Position numbers and translations under genes: made by a program. This document shows positions 23,448 to 35,052 of a stretch of DNA of 64,000 nt, piece after piece (positions within the stretch are counted from its first letter, which is position 1; every line of letters begins with the position of its first letter). Origin of the DNA: Tulasnella sp. 424. Its lineage: Eukaryota > Basidiomycota > Agaricomycetes > Cantharellales > Tulasnellaceae. The notes beneath the pieces are model-generated. The model was not told where the DNA came from. It was given only the letters and a program-made list of their open reading frames with translations, and ran no database searches. The stretch spans positions 186,001-250,000 of the forward strand of contig WSUB01000021.1 of NCBI GenBank assembly GCA_019633425.1, in the 5' to 3' direction.

Positions 23448-23536
23448 GAATGAAAAATGAAACGGGAAGGGGGTGTTCGAAGTTATCTTTACACGTTCCA
23501 GACGATGAAAGCCGGTGAACCAGGTTCAGCGGTCTC
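23448..23536 (-). pseudogene. Duplicated 3' end of leucyl-tRNA synthetase
   Basis: The minus strand reads ETAEPGSPAFIVWNV then TAA. This is almost identical to the true synthetase C-terminus [15 protein letters not shown] at about 24966-25010, and similarity continues into the 3' flank (CTTCGAACACCCC, CCATTCTATACATCTAGG on plus). Only the last 15 or so codons are present. It marks the boundary between duplicated units 2 and 3. Confidence 0.85.
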
Positions 23537-24121
23537 AAGCAGTGTACATGCAATCGGCCGCCCCACACCAGCCCAAGCACGACAGCCTCTTACCCGCATC
23601 TACGTTCTCTCAAGAGCTTGGAAATTCATAGTCTTTCCGTCGCTCATTACTCCTTGCTTTGGTCCTCGTCGTATCTTGCTAGAGGCCAGTAGCGTCATGG
23701 TGTATCGGATCACCTTTATGCCACTCACGGCGTTCGCAGTCTCTGAAGAAACCCATCCGTAACCACTGAACAACTGTGAATTTACCGTGTCTTACACATT
23801 TCATGTGAGGCTTCAACCTTATGTTTCTACGTGACATCGTTCTCAACAAAATACCTCTGCCGCCGGCAAGTCACGCCTTTAGCACTCTATGGCATCAACT
23901 AGTACACTGTGCTTGACTCCGCCCTTTGTCCTTCATACCTCTGTGTAAACGCTCGGCGGTTGCTCAGCCTATTTCATACACCATATCTGACTGGAGACGA
24001 CGACGAGGCAAGGGTTTCACGTCCCTTCCGCCACCACCAGTATGGGGGAACTATACATTCAGCCGACTCTCACCCCGAACACCTTCACCCAACCAACCCA
24101 ACTATTCCATCCGCAAGACCC

Positions 24122-24720
24122 ATGCACCTTGACGAATACATCGCGGAACTTTTAATCGGTCCACTGGAACACAGTGATTGGATGGCTGGATTCCTCTCAC
24201 AGTTCATGGCATCGACACGAAGGTGCAAAGACAACCCCGAAGCCCCATGGTATACAGGCGAGGAAGACCAAATCCGGAGAAGGCAGGTTAAATTCAAATT
24301 GCTTGAGGAAGGCGTATATCCATTTCAAAGCCTCAATCTGACAAAACCCGCTGCTATATTTCCAGGATTTTTGTCAAAATCGAAAAGGCCCTCAAGCAGT
24401 ACCAGAACACGAGCGACCCCAAAGCACGTTCCAAAATGGCCAAGCATATCAAGCTCTATGATAAGGTACACTGGTCTGCTCTAGACTTAGCGTTCGAAGT
24501 ACGTAGGCATTGCCACTGAAACAGAATCAAGGAGCTGAGGTTGTGATCTATGTAGGCCCGATCCACCAGGAAAAAGCGACTTGAAGTCATGGACAATACC
24601 ATTATTGCAGAATAAATGGCCGAATACATAGAAAGCCTTGTTGGTGGCTTGAGCATAATGGTGAGATGGCTCCCTTAGCTCAGTGATGCACTGGACAAGC
24701 TTCCAACCAGAGGAATTTGA
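24122..24720 (+). pseudogene. Family X copy 3, disrupted
   Basis: The same three-exon layout can be traced: 24122-24282, 24366-24498 and 24556-24720. Recognisable pieces are MHLDEYIAELL (a different N-terminus), RIFVKIEKALKQYQN and AKHIKLYDK. Exon 3 matches SLVGGLSIMVRWLP but has an in-frame TAA before it (..IIAE stop MAEYIES), a TAG after RWLP and a frameshift before the end. The first intron has a GC donor (GCAGGT), as in copy 2. Its TATA box is also weakened. The gene is decaying, although exons 1-2 remain open. Confidence 0.7.
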
Positions 24721-24965
24721 AGACGCTCTTCTCAGATACAAGTACAAAAGCCTGCCAACTGATTGCGGAGAAGTAGACTCCTAATGCTACGCACAGAGCT
24801 CGAATAATTTTTAAATCTGTAAACGTCGTTCTTAATGTCCGGACCTATTAATTCTATCGGACATGGCGTAAAGCGCAACGTCATCGCGAGATGTGCACTC
24901 AAGTTCCATTCTATACATCTAGGAATGAAAAAATGAACCAGGAAGAGGGGTGTTCGAAGATATCT

Positions 24966-27900
24966 TTACACGTTCCAGAAGATGAAAGCCGGTGTACCAG
25001 GTTCAGCAGTCTCGATGATAGCAGGGATATATCCGGGTCCCTCCTTGCCCTTGACGTCGTCCGCCAAAACTACCTCTCCCTCGACAAAGTTCAGGTTTCG
25101 TTTTAGGTAAGGCAAGATGATCTCCAATGCTTCCTTCTCCGAGAATGGGAGGGTGCGGTTGAGTGCGACGGCAGCGCCGAATTCGCTGATGCGTTTCTAC
25201 ATCGATTTCGGTATTCGTCAGCAACGCTGCGTTTCGTCCGGGTTCCGGGCTAGCACATACCTTGATGTTCATGACGAACGGCATCGTCTTCTTATCCTTA
25301 ATCAGCCCCTTTTTGGTAATCTCCTCCCTAACCTTGGCATCGTCCACCACACCAGTGTTCATGTCCGTCGCCCCCTTTAAAATCTCGATGCAAGTCTCCT
25401 GCCAATCGGGGTACTTAGTTGCAACAAACACCCTGACAGCTTTAGGCTTGGCCGGGTCGAACGCCATTCCTTTCATCTTGGCTCCCTTTCCTCCCTTCTT
25501 GGACATGGAAATCTCCGCATCTCGAATGCTCTTCAAAGTCGAACGCATGTACCCAGCCGAGTCGATGACGGTTCGCTCCACGGGTGCAGAGGTTTCGGGC
25601 CAAAGAGCGAGTTGAATCGATTTAGGCTCTTTGAGCAAGTCCGTCCAGAGGTGTTCGGCGAAATGAGGTGCGATGGGGGCGACGAGCAGAGCGGCGGTCT
25701 TGATCCAGTATTTGATCAAACCGGCGTGCATGCCGACGTCGGCTGTGACTTCACGGTACCAGTCTCGAGTGCTTTGGAGTTCGTAGAAACCAGTGCGGAG
25801 AGCTTCCTTGTACATCGTCCTGCAAAAACTTGCAATCAGCTACTAGGCACATCGACCGAGTTCCAGATTCCGTACCCTTCATACGCCGCCTTGGTCAAGT
25901 TGATGGACTCATTGATCTCATTCTCGAACACCTTGTCGTGATACGAATCCTTGGGACTGTTCTCAGGTCTCAAGTTGGCCTTGGTGTTATTCGGATCGAG
26001 CATCTCCTACAAGCCAAAAGCAGTCAGGACTGCCTCACGTGCATCAGATTCCCGCCAAAATTGCTCACCTGACACCACTCGATCAACGTATGCACCCTCA
26101 AAATCGCAGCATTGGCGGTCTTCTCCTCGAAATTGGCATCTTCAATCCCGTCACCAGCATCAGCGAGAGTCAACCTCGTCGCATCGGCACCAAACTTGTC
26201 GATCGCCTGCCTCAACGTCAAGCTGTTTCCGGTACTCTTGGACATCTTCTTGCCGTTGAGCATCAAATGTCCGTTGGCGCGGAAACTCCTGGGCCAGTAT
26301 TTTTCGGGGAACAGCGCGGTGTGGTTGTAGATGGCGAACGTCAAGTGGTTGGGGATGAGGTCTTTGCCCGACGAACGGATATCGACTGGGTAGAAGTAGG
26401 TGAACTCGTTCTTGAGTGTGTCGAGCTTGTCGTGTGGGATGGAAGTGTTCTTCGGGTACGCGGTTTCTTGACCAAAGATGAATTCCCAGACCTCGTCGGT
26501 CATCTGGTCGGCGGTGATGCCAAGTGTACCGGGTTTGCTGCCGTCGAAGGTTCCGCCTGGATACAGTATTCAAGGTCCGATCAGTCCGGTTGTATTTCGG
26601 ATACTCAATTTGCAGAGAACGCACCGTGAAGGAGATGAGAGACGGTGTAATAGCTCATGTAGATCGTTGAATCACTGAGCGACTCGACGAGGAACTGCGG
26701 GTCCCAAGGAATCTTCGAGCCAAGACCATACGTTCTCGCACACGCCCACTGATTCAACCAGTTAAGCACGCCTTGGAACGCGTGTCTGGTCTCAGTCGAG
26801 TAAGTTTCCATCTGAGCCAAGCACCTGCAAAAGAAGGTCAGTCACCCCTCTCCAACCCCGTGAACAGGTTAAACGTACTTCTCGGCCTGCTCCTTCCAGC
26901 TCGCCTCTCCATAATCCAAATAATACTGATCCAACAGCGCCACAACACACTCATCCCCACTTCGACTAATAACCAACCCCTCGGGCTCACAATACGCAAA
27001 TGCCAACCCTGCCTCAATCATCTTCGCTCGGACTTTCGGTTTCGCCTCTTGAACGGACAGTCCCTTGAACTCTCCAACGGACATCGTGCCCTGGTAAAAG
27101 CCCTCCTTGTACGCCAATTCTTTCGCTTCGGCGAGCTGCTTGACGTCTTTTTGGGACTGGATTTTCAGCTTTTGGATGAGCGCTGGGGCGGTCATTTCGC
27201 CGTACGTCGGGGTGCTGAGGACGGGGATTGGTTCGGGTGCGACCCACTCGGGTTTGACTTTGTAGAATTCGGGCTTCTTCTTGAGGTCCATCAATGTGGC
27301 GTAGTCGTCGGGAGAGTCTGAAGGTACGGAGGTGACAACGCCAGTACCCTTGTGGTTTGCGAAGCCAGGCTTGTCAGTACGGTTGATTAACGAGTGCAAC
27401 ATACCCATACCTTTGTTGCGAGGACATTGTCCATAGGGAGAACGTACACGTCCGGGTTGATAGCGAATGGAGCTTTGACCTTGGTACCGATGAGTTTGGA
27501 ACCTTCGATCTCGGCGAGCTGGTTGACTTGGTGTGCTGGAGAGGTGATGCCCTGGAAAGCCATGTTGCGAGCCGCGCGGTAGGTGCAGAGGTAGACGTCG
27601 GTTTCGTTGACGGGGAACAAACCATACTTGATGCTCGTTCCGACGAAGCAGTTGGTCTGACCGTACCTGTGGGTTCGCCCAACGCTTAGTCCCAGACCTT
27701 GTATGACGGGGATGGAGCGGAAAGCGAGCTTACATAGTCTCGGGCCTCAAAGTCGCAGCAACCAGATACACTTTCTTCCCAGCAACGACATCCTTCAACG
27801 CTGCCGCAGCCTCGGGACTCCACTCGACAACCTCGATCTTGAGACCAGTGTACTCCTGCGGGTTAAGAGCTTCACCGGATTGTCGGTCATGGTCCATGCA

Positions 27901-28857
27901 AGGTTGACCGTCTTTAGGGCTGTAGATGGTGTAGCGTTCGCCGAACTTGATCTTCCCGAGGGTTCGGAGCTTGTTGATCTGCCAGCGGACGAAAGCGTCG
28001 TAGTATGGGTTGGCGTCGGTGGTGATGAACGAGCGACGCCAGTCGACTCGGAGACCTGCGTCGGAGCAATCTTGCTGTGATACGAAACGAAGGATTGGGT
28101 AAGCACTTGGGGGTAAATGGGAGAAGGAGGGGGATTCACCTTGGTGATGGGAGGGAAGTAGCTCAACCAGTAATACGGATCCGCAAACTTTTTGATCTCC
28201 TCGCGGGGGACTCCGATTGACTCCATGATTTGGAATTGGTAAGTCAGACCGGTGGCCTTTGCAGCGACCTTGCCCTTCTTAGCGCGGTCGACAGCGGAGG
28301 ATTGTTCTGCCTGGACTGGTGCCGTAGCATCCGTTGCTGGTGGATCGGGTTCGTCTTCCGTGTAGCGTTCAAAGTTCTCGCCGAACAGTTCGATCTCGCG
28401 AACGAGCTTGTCAGAGGCGGCCTACGTGATTGGGGGTGGAGCTGGTCAGCGAGGGTTGAGTCCCCTCCACAGGCTCGTACGACGCACCTTGATAGGCATA
28501 CCCGTGCAATGCATCCCGACAGGGAAGAGAGCGCGCTTGCCCAACATCCTCTGGTAACCAGCGTTGAACTCGATCTTGGATATGGAAAAGCCATGGCCGA
28601 GATGGAGAGAGCCGTTCATGTACGGGTAAGGGAAGGTGCCGAACCATTTTGGCTGGGATTCACGTTCGGCTGGCGGTGGTGCGTCTATTTCAAAGAGGTG
28701 TTCGTCCTTCCATCGCTGCTGATACTTCTTCTCGAGACCGACGAGAAAGTCGCGTTTGTCTGTCTGTGGGATGTAAAGGTGAGCGTTGAAGACAAGCAAG
28801 GGTGTGTCAATGAGGTGGACATGCCTTGACGAGCTCGATGGGACCTTCTGTAGCCAT
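24966..28857 (-). CDS. Leucyl-tRNA synthetase, cytosolic
   Basis: Class I aminoacyl-tRNA synthetase charging tRNA-Leu for cytosolic translation. Exon 1 (28857-28825) encodes [11 protein letters not shown]. The ATP site has the HIGH-type motif in [17 protein letters not shown]. The CP1 editing domain shows TLRPETMYGQTN and the editing aspartate region [17 protein letters not shown]. The KMSKS loop is intact ([19 protein letters not shown]), followed by the anticodon-binding helices and a eukaryotic C-terminal extension ending FIFWNV at TAA 24966. Length should be near 1,080-1,100 residues, the eukaryotic cytosolic size. No presequence. The first intron (28824-28764) uses a GC donor (AAG|GCATGT) and gives the expected K|TDKRDFL join. 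Its last codons and 3' flank are duplicated at 23448. Confidence 0.95.
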
Positions 28858-29239
28858 TTGACGGACTGAGCAGCGAGAGAGAAGGGGGGGAGACCTAGAC
28901 GGTCGGAAAAGGAGACGAGTGAGTGCGAGAATGATGATCTGACTCTGATTATAATTTATGATTAAAGAGATTAGGTTGCAGAAGGTCCAGAGTCACAACA
29001 CAGTCGACATTCGAACTTTTCGGGTCAGCTGGACCCTGAGCACAGCCACACCCGTGACCCAACCCCTTTTTCACAGTGAGGGAACACGAAAGGACGAAGA
29101 GGCGTAGACCATATCAGGATAGCATAAACTCACTCAGGATCGCTACAGATCAGAAGCAAGAAATCAGTTTCTTGTACCGCCTTTTCCAGCCATATAATAA
29201 GTAGGTCATTTAGGTTTGTATGTACCAACTCCAAACCAC
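28858..29239. other. Upstream region of leucyl-tRNA synthetase
   Basis: About 380 bases that hold the synthetase promoter. No canonical TATA box within 100 bases of the start. No gene seen. Confidence 0.35.
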
Positions 29240-29758
29240 AACGAATTTATAGCCGCAGGCTGATCAAACGCCCAACAGATGACGACGATGATATAGATCT
29301 CTCCCAAGCACGGGATAAAACAAAGGGAGAGCCCCAAACGTGCTTCATAATGACAAAGGACTGTGGCGGGTGGGGTTTGCAGAACTCGACCTTTGCTTGG
29401 TGTAGGACGCATATACGCCGCCGAGGGCTGAAGGAACCAACCCTGCACCACTTCCAGCTCCCGTACACTCCACCTATGTGAGGAATGCATAGTCTTACTC
29501 GTTATGGACTGCTCGGAGCTGAAGCACTGAATGGGGGTTCGCTGACTACACGTCTCACGTGATTGTTTCATAACCTTTGGAACAAACTCACCACCCTTGC
29601 GCCGTTTACTGCGTCCGCTGACTATGAGGACAGATTGGACCGCCGTAGTCAATCCGTTCACACAGAATGGCAAAGTTACTTCGCGTTTATATAAAGTTAG
29701 AATGATAATAAAGTAATAATTAACGAATATAAGGTATTACGAAGAAGCTAGCTAGTTA

Positions 29759-30303
29759 TCACCGGCCTTGACCTTGGCCTGACGTCCTCCGAGGGTTATG
29801 GACTGGTGGGGCCTGAGGGGCCAAGAGCATTTGAACCTGTGGTCCCCACTCTTTCAGGAGCTTTAAAATCGAATTCTTCTGCTTTAGCATACCTGCCAAC
29901 TATGTAGACCCCGACCGCGACTCACATTCTGGTATTCCGTGTCTATTCTATCCAGAGCCTCCCCACACTCTTTCAAATAATAATCATCGGGTTTCGACTG
30001 TGACCTACTTTCGGAGGTCTCGTACCGCTTCAGAAGGATTTTGATGGCCCTCCAGAGACTACATGTGGATGCGAGCAAAATTTAAAAAAGAGCCAGACAC
30101 ACGGTCAGAGAAAAAACGGCTTCAATCCAGGGAGGAAATCCTTACTATGCAACTCGTCTGGGATACACGTCTATCCGGTGACAGGGGCAGGTCCTCTCAT
30201 TCATTTGTGGGTGCAACGAATGGAAGTTGGATATCGGTTCCCATTTGCTCAGTCGCGCGTCGAGAGCGTCTGACACCTCCTTGGGAGTACTGTAGTGTTG
30301 CAT
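29759..30303 (-). CDS. Family Y gene 1, uncharacterised, 136 residues
   Basis: Three exons, 30303-30146, 30058-29926 and 29878-29759, with introns of 87 and 47 nt. The splice sites and phases are identical in the two other units. The protein starts MQHYSTPKEVSDALDARLSK, has a CPC motif near residue 43, a conserved helix (LKECGEALDRIDTEYQN) and a tail starting ILKLLKEWGPQVQMLL. No signal peptide or membrane segment. Not recognised as any known family. Conservation of reading frame and splicing across three copies makes it a real gene. A TTAAATA promoter-like box lies about 120 bases upstream. Confidence 0.6.
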
Positions 30304-31379
30304 AGCGGAACAGGGGGATGACAGAAGGTAGATGATTAAGGGTGAGGGCAGAAGCTAGCTGGGGAGGGTGGGGCCGGTGGGTGGAAATGAAATGGAGAGC
30401 GAACGAGCGTCTCCGCTCAGGGTATTTAACCGTCGGCCAAGAGCGATGAGCGATCGAGAAGTTTTTGTTGGATATCCGAGCGTCACCGAGTATTGTTGGT
30501 TTCCGTTGGTCGCGCAACGAGGTGTATGAGTGAGCTTTTTTGCTCGACAAAAGAAACGGTGGCAAACGAGTTGTTTTCGCGCGCTTTGGCTTTACCACGT
30601 ACACGACTTCAAACGAGCATCCGCTAGACCTGCTTCACTCAGCTTGTAGCCGTGAGTCCTATGCGTCGACCAGAGGGGCGATGCCAGAGCTTTATGCGTA
30701 CCCTGTCTAGGCCGGTACCTCGGTGGACTTTGGACCTCTCCGGACAGCCTCCTCGAGTATAGTATCTGAATGCACCGTTTTGTCCAAATGTCCTTTGACG
30801 TGCTATGGTCTTCCGTAGCATTAGCCGAAGGTCGGACCGCTGTCGATGAGGGAGCAATGAAGCTCACATGATCATGATGAACCTCGCGGAAAACCCACGT
30901 AATCAGGCGTTTGGGATAACACTTTGGGACTTGACACGGACTGATGAGATTGTCAATACATGGGCGGGGTATAATCAGTGAGGCTTGTACGTCCCGTCGG
31001 AAGTACAAACCACCATATATCCTAGTGTTCCAAGGGGAGGCGTAAGAGAGATGAGTACACTGACTGCGCTCCTGCGGAGCCTCATGATTATGCGAAGAGG
31101 TGTCCAACATATCAGGAGGGAATGAACTCCTTGGCTTCCGGATAGAGCAGAAGCACAAAATCAAGGTCAAGCCACATGTCTTCCATCCATGCTTCCACCC
31201 ATGTAAGGGGGACATTCAAGTTTGTTCGAGGGATCCGACTTCGATGTCTAACGCCAGAAGCTCCGTCTCCTAAGCTCATGATAACTCGGGAGTACAGTTT
31301 CTCATCAAGTTTGTCTCAGCTAATCTCTCTTTCCAAATGAGTTAGATTTACCGTCCACCTTGAAGGAGCAATCCTAAAG

Positions 31380-31720
31380 CAATTTGCATGACTTGAGGTA
31401 CGCCTCGAATCCGTTTTTCATGTGGAGCTCCTCAGGCTCCCCACGAAGATCATCTAATGAGCACTGCTTGTACTCTCCAGCTCTCTTAAGTACATCTTTG
31501 ACCAAGTCAGTTCAATAATGAGCCCACGAAGCTGTAGAAAGTCGTCGATGAAAACGCTCGCGGACTTTTTGGATCGATTCGAAGTGGGACGTACTCGGAG
31601 AAAGAACCGCCCAAAGTCCCTGACTACATAGCTCGCATGAGCTCTTTGTATGCCGGTGCATGTGGAGCGGACTATATGGGCTGTCTGCCGTCCAATTGAT
31701 TTCATCCTACAATGGCCCTG
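31380..31720 (-). pseudogene. Decayed coding-like sequence in unit 1
   Basis: Fragments of a reading frame on minus (DSPYSPLHMHRH, FESIQKVRERFHRRLSTASW, KDVLKRAGEYKQCSLDDLRG, EPEELHMKNGFEAYLKSCKL) are broken by stops but align with unit 2 at about 33960-34320. They look like the remnant of a second gene that was duplicated with each unit. Family unknown. Confidence 0.3.
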
Positions 31721-32303
31721 CAAAGTTTATTAATTTATAGCTGCAGGCTGATCAAACGCAGAGCTAACTGATACAAAAGGTAATACAAAACTATCCCGAG
31801 CACGGGATAAAAGAAAGGGAGAGCCCCAAACGTGCTTCATACCGACAAAAGACTGTGGCGGGAGTGGGGTTTCCGGAGCCCGACCTTTGCTTGGTGTATG
31901 AAATCGCCGATTGGACGCATACGCCGTCGAGGGTTGGAGAAACCGACCCTGCACCACACCAGCTGCCGTATATTCCACCTATGTGAGTGATGCATAGTCT
32001 CACTCGCTGCAGCCCGATCTATCGTGTCGCTCGGAGCTGAAGAACTAAATGGAGGTTTGCCGACAACACGTCTCACGTGATTGTTTCATAACCTTCGGAA
32101 CAAATTCACCATCCTTGCGTCGCGATCGTAGTGGGTCCGCTTAATATGAGAACAAATTCGACCACCGTACTCGATTCGTTTACACAGAACGGCAAAGGTA
32201 TTTCGCGTTTCTATGGAGTTAAGATGATAACAGGGTAATAATTCACGAATATAATGTGTTATATTCCGTCAGTTATCACCGGCCTTGACCCTGGCCGGAC
32301 GTC

Positions 32304-32802
32304 CTACGAGGATTCTTCTTGAGGGAAAAAGAGCATTCGAACTTGCGGTCTCAACAATTTGAGAAACTGTAAAGCAAAACTCTGCTTTAGCGTACCTGCC
32401 GACTAGACCTCGACCGCGCGCGACTCACGTCCTGGTATTCCGCTTCCATTTTATCCAAAGCCTCCCCACATTCTTTCAAACACTGATCTTGAAGGTGCGA
32501 CTGTGACGTGCTTTCGGAGTTCTCGTAGTACCGTCTCAGAAGGCCTTCGATCTCCCAGATTTGACTACATGTGGATGCGAGCAAAATTTTTAAAGGAGCC
32601 AGACACGTAGTCAGAGAAAAATAGCTTCAATGCAGGGATGAAATTCTTACTCTTTAGCTCGTGTGTGATGCGCGTCTATCTGCTGACAAGGGCAGGTATC
32701 CCACGGTCCATGCATCCAATGGAAATAGTATAGCGGCCTCCATTTCCTCATTTGCGCTATGAAAGCGGTCCACACGTCGTCGGGAGTATTGTAGTGTTGC
32801 AT
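32304..32802 (-). CDS. Family Y gene 2, uncharacterised, 121 residues
   Basis: Exons 32802-32651, 32564-32429 and 32381-32304. The start MQHYNTPDDVWTAFIAQMRK, the CPC motif and LKECGEALDKMEAEYQD match gene 1. The first donor is GTAAGA and the second GTGAGT. Exon 3 stops early, at TAG 32304, because a short deletion changes the tail (ALQFLKLLRPQVRMLF), so the Gly/Gln-rich end of copies 1 and 3 is missing. Open throughout; function unknown. Confidence 0.55.
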
Positions 32803-33959
32803 AGCCGAACAAGGGAATAAGAGAAGAGAGAGAAGTTAAGCAGTAGCTAGCTGGAGAGAGTGGGACCGGTGGGTGGAAATGAAATGGGGACGGAAGGAGC
32901 GTCTCCGCTCAGGGTATTTAACTGTCGGCCAAGACCAAAGGCAAAGCGACGAGCGATCGAGAAGTCTTTGTTAGATATCCGGGTACCACTGAGTATTTTT
33001 TGGTTTCCGTTGGCAGCGTAACAAAAGTGTGTATGAGTGAGCTTTTATGTTCGACAAAAGAAATGGTGGCAAACGAGGTTTTTTCGCGCGCCTTGGCTTT
33101 ACCACATACACGACTTCAAACGAGCATCTGCTAAACTCTGCTTCACTCAGCTTCTAGACGTGAGTCCGACGTGTCGACCAGAGGGGCGATGTCAGGGCTT
33201 TATGCATACCCCGTTTGGGCCCGTTCCTCGATAGACTTCGGACCTCTTCGAACAGCCTCCGGGACTTAAGTACAGGCATCATCTGAATACTCCGTGTAGT
33301 CCAATATGTTTTTTGACATGCTATGGTCTTCCGTCGCATTATTCGAAGGTCGGCCCGTTGTCGATGGCGGAGCAATGAAGCTCACATGATGAAGCGAGCG
33401 GAAAGACAAGAATACCCACGTAATCAGGCGTTTGGGATATCAACTTGTGACTTGACACGGGCAGATGGGACTGTCAACACATGGTCAGGCTATAATCAGT
33501 AAGGCTTGTAGGTCCCGTCAGAAGTACACACCAGCATATACCCTGGTGTTCCAAGGGGAGGCGTAAGAGAAATGAGTACACTGACTGCGCTCCTGCGGAG
33601 ACGGAGTGGTGCGCGAGTGTGAATGAGATTTCAAATCAGCATTGAGCACCTTGATTTAGCGACCGAAGAGCAAATTCTTGCAAATGAAATGATTCACAGG
33701 ATTTTCAGGAGGAAGAGGTGTCCAACATATCAGGAGGGAATGAACCACTTGGCTTCTGGATAGAGCAGAAGCACAAAATCAAAGTCTAGCCACATCTATT
33801 CCACTCATGTAAGGGGGACATTCAAGTTTGCTCGAGGAATCCGACTTTGATTTCCAACGCCAGAGGCTTTGACTCCTAAGCTCTTGATAGCTCGGGAGCA
33901 CAGTCTTACATAAAATTCGTCTCAGTTCGTCTCCCTTTCCAAAGGAGTTGGATTTACCT

Positions 33960-34320
33960 TCCACCTTGGAGCAGTAATCCCGAGGCAATTTGCATGATTT
34001 GAGGTCCGCCTCAAACGCGTTTTTCATGTGGAGCTCCCCAGGCTCACTACGAAGATCCTCTAATTATAATGAGCACTGCTTGTGCTCTCCCACTCTTTTG
34101 AGCACATCTCTGACCAAACCGGCTTAATAATGGGCCCACGAGGCTACAGTAAGTCATAGATGAAAACGGTCGCAGACCTTTTGGATCGTTTCGAAGTGGG
34201 ACGCACTCGGGGAAACGACCGCCAAAGTCCCTGACTAGCTCTCATGAGCTCTTTTTTCCGGTGCATGTGGAGCAGACCATATGGGCTGTCTGCCGTCCAA
34301 ATGATTTCATCATACAATGG
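33960..34320 (-). pseudogene. Decayed coding-like sequence in unit 2
   Basis: Counterpart of 31380-31720. PLYDEIIWTADSPYGLLHMH is open here where unit 1 has a stop. VRDVLKRVGEHKQCSL is then cut by TAA, and LHMKNAFEADLKSCKLPRDY continues open where unit 1 stops. The complementary lesions suggest a gene that was intact before the duplication and has decayed independently since. Confidence 0.3.
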
Positions 34321-34611
34321 CCCGGCAAAGTTTATTTATTTATAGCTGCAGGCTGATCAAACGCAGAGCTTACTGATACCGAAAATAATACAAATCTCTC
34401 CCAATCACGGGATAACAGAAAGGAAGAGCCCCAAATGTTCTTCATGCCGACAAAGGACTGTGGCGGGTGGGGTTTCCGGAGCCCGACCTTTGCAGGGTGT
34501 ATGAAATTGCCGATTGCACGCATACGCCGTCGAGGGTTGGAGAAACCGACCCTGCACCACACCAGCTGCCGTATATTCCACCTATGTGAGTGATGCATAG
34601 TCTCACTCGCT

Positions 34612-34711
34612 NNNNNNNNNNNNNNNNNNNNNNNNNNNNNNNNNNNNNNNNNNNNNNNNNNNNNNNNNNNNNNNNNNNNNNNNNNNNNNNNNNNNNNNNN
34701 NNNNNNNNNNN
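34612..34711. other. Assembly gap (100 N)
   Basis: Exactly 100 N, the conventional placeholder for a gap of unknown size. The 77 bases on its left (34535-34611) are repeated on its right (34712-34788), so the contig ends probably overlap. Confidence 0.98.
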
Positions 34712-35052
34712 GGTTGGAGAAACCGACCCTGCACCACACCAGCTGCCGTATATTCCACCTATGTGAGTGATGCATAGTCTCACTCGCTACAGACCGATCT
34801 ATCGTGTCGCTCGGAGCTGAAGAACGGAATGGGGGTTCGCTACACGTCTCACGTGATTGTTTCATAACCTTTGGAACAAACTCACCACCCTTGCGCCGTT
34901 TAGCGAGTCCGCTGACTATGAGGACAAATTCGACCGCCTTCGATCCGTTCACACAGAATGGCAAAGTTACTTCGCGTTTATATGAAGTTAGAATGATAAT
35001 AGGGTAATAATCAACGAATATAAGGTATTACGAAGAAGCAGCTAGCTAATCA

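Larger units (their letters stand above)
29240..31725. repeat. Tandem unit 1 of a 2.2-2.6 kb three-unit array
   Basis: The unit begins at ATTTATAGC(C/T)GCAGGCTGATCAA, which recurs at about 31731 and 34340. All three units share order and orientation: a 450-bp non-coding block, a family Y gene on minus, its promoter, then about 1 kb with decayed coding-like sequence. Divergence between units is modest (many substitutions and small indels). No terminal repeats, transposase or reverse transcriptase were seen, so ordinary tandem duplication is the simplest reading. Confidence 0.8.
31726..34331. repeat. Tandem unit 2 of the three-unit array
   Basis: Same layout as unit 1, starting at ATTTATAGCTGCAGG near 31731. 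It carries an extra stretch at about 33606-33720 (GAGCACCTTGATTTAGCG and GAGCAAATTCTTGCAAATGAAA) that unit 1 lacks but unit 3 has. Confidence 0.8.

Noticed and set aside
25612..28829. Long plus-strand frames overlapping leucyl-tRNA synthetase
   Set aside because: They are antisense shadows of a strongly conserved gene and have no motifs of their own.
30592..31215. 207-codon frame on minus in unit 1
   Set aside because: Stops interrupt the same frame in units 2 and 3, and composition is not protein-like; probably chance.
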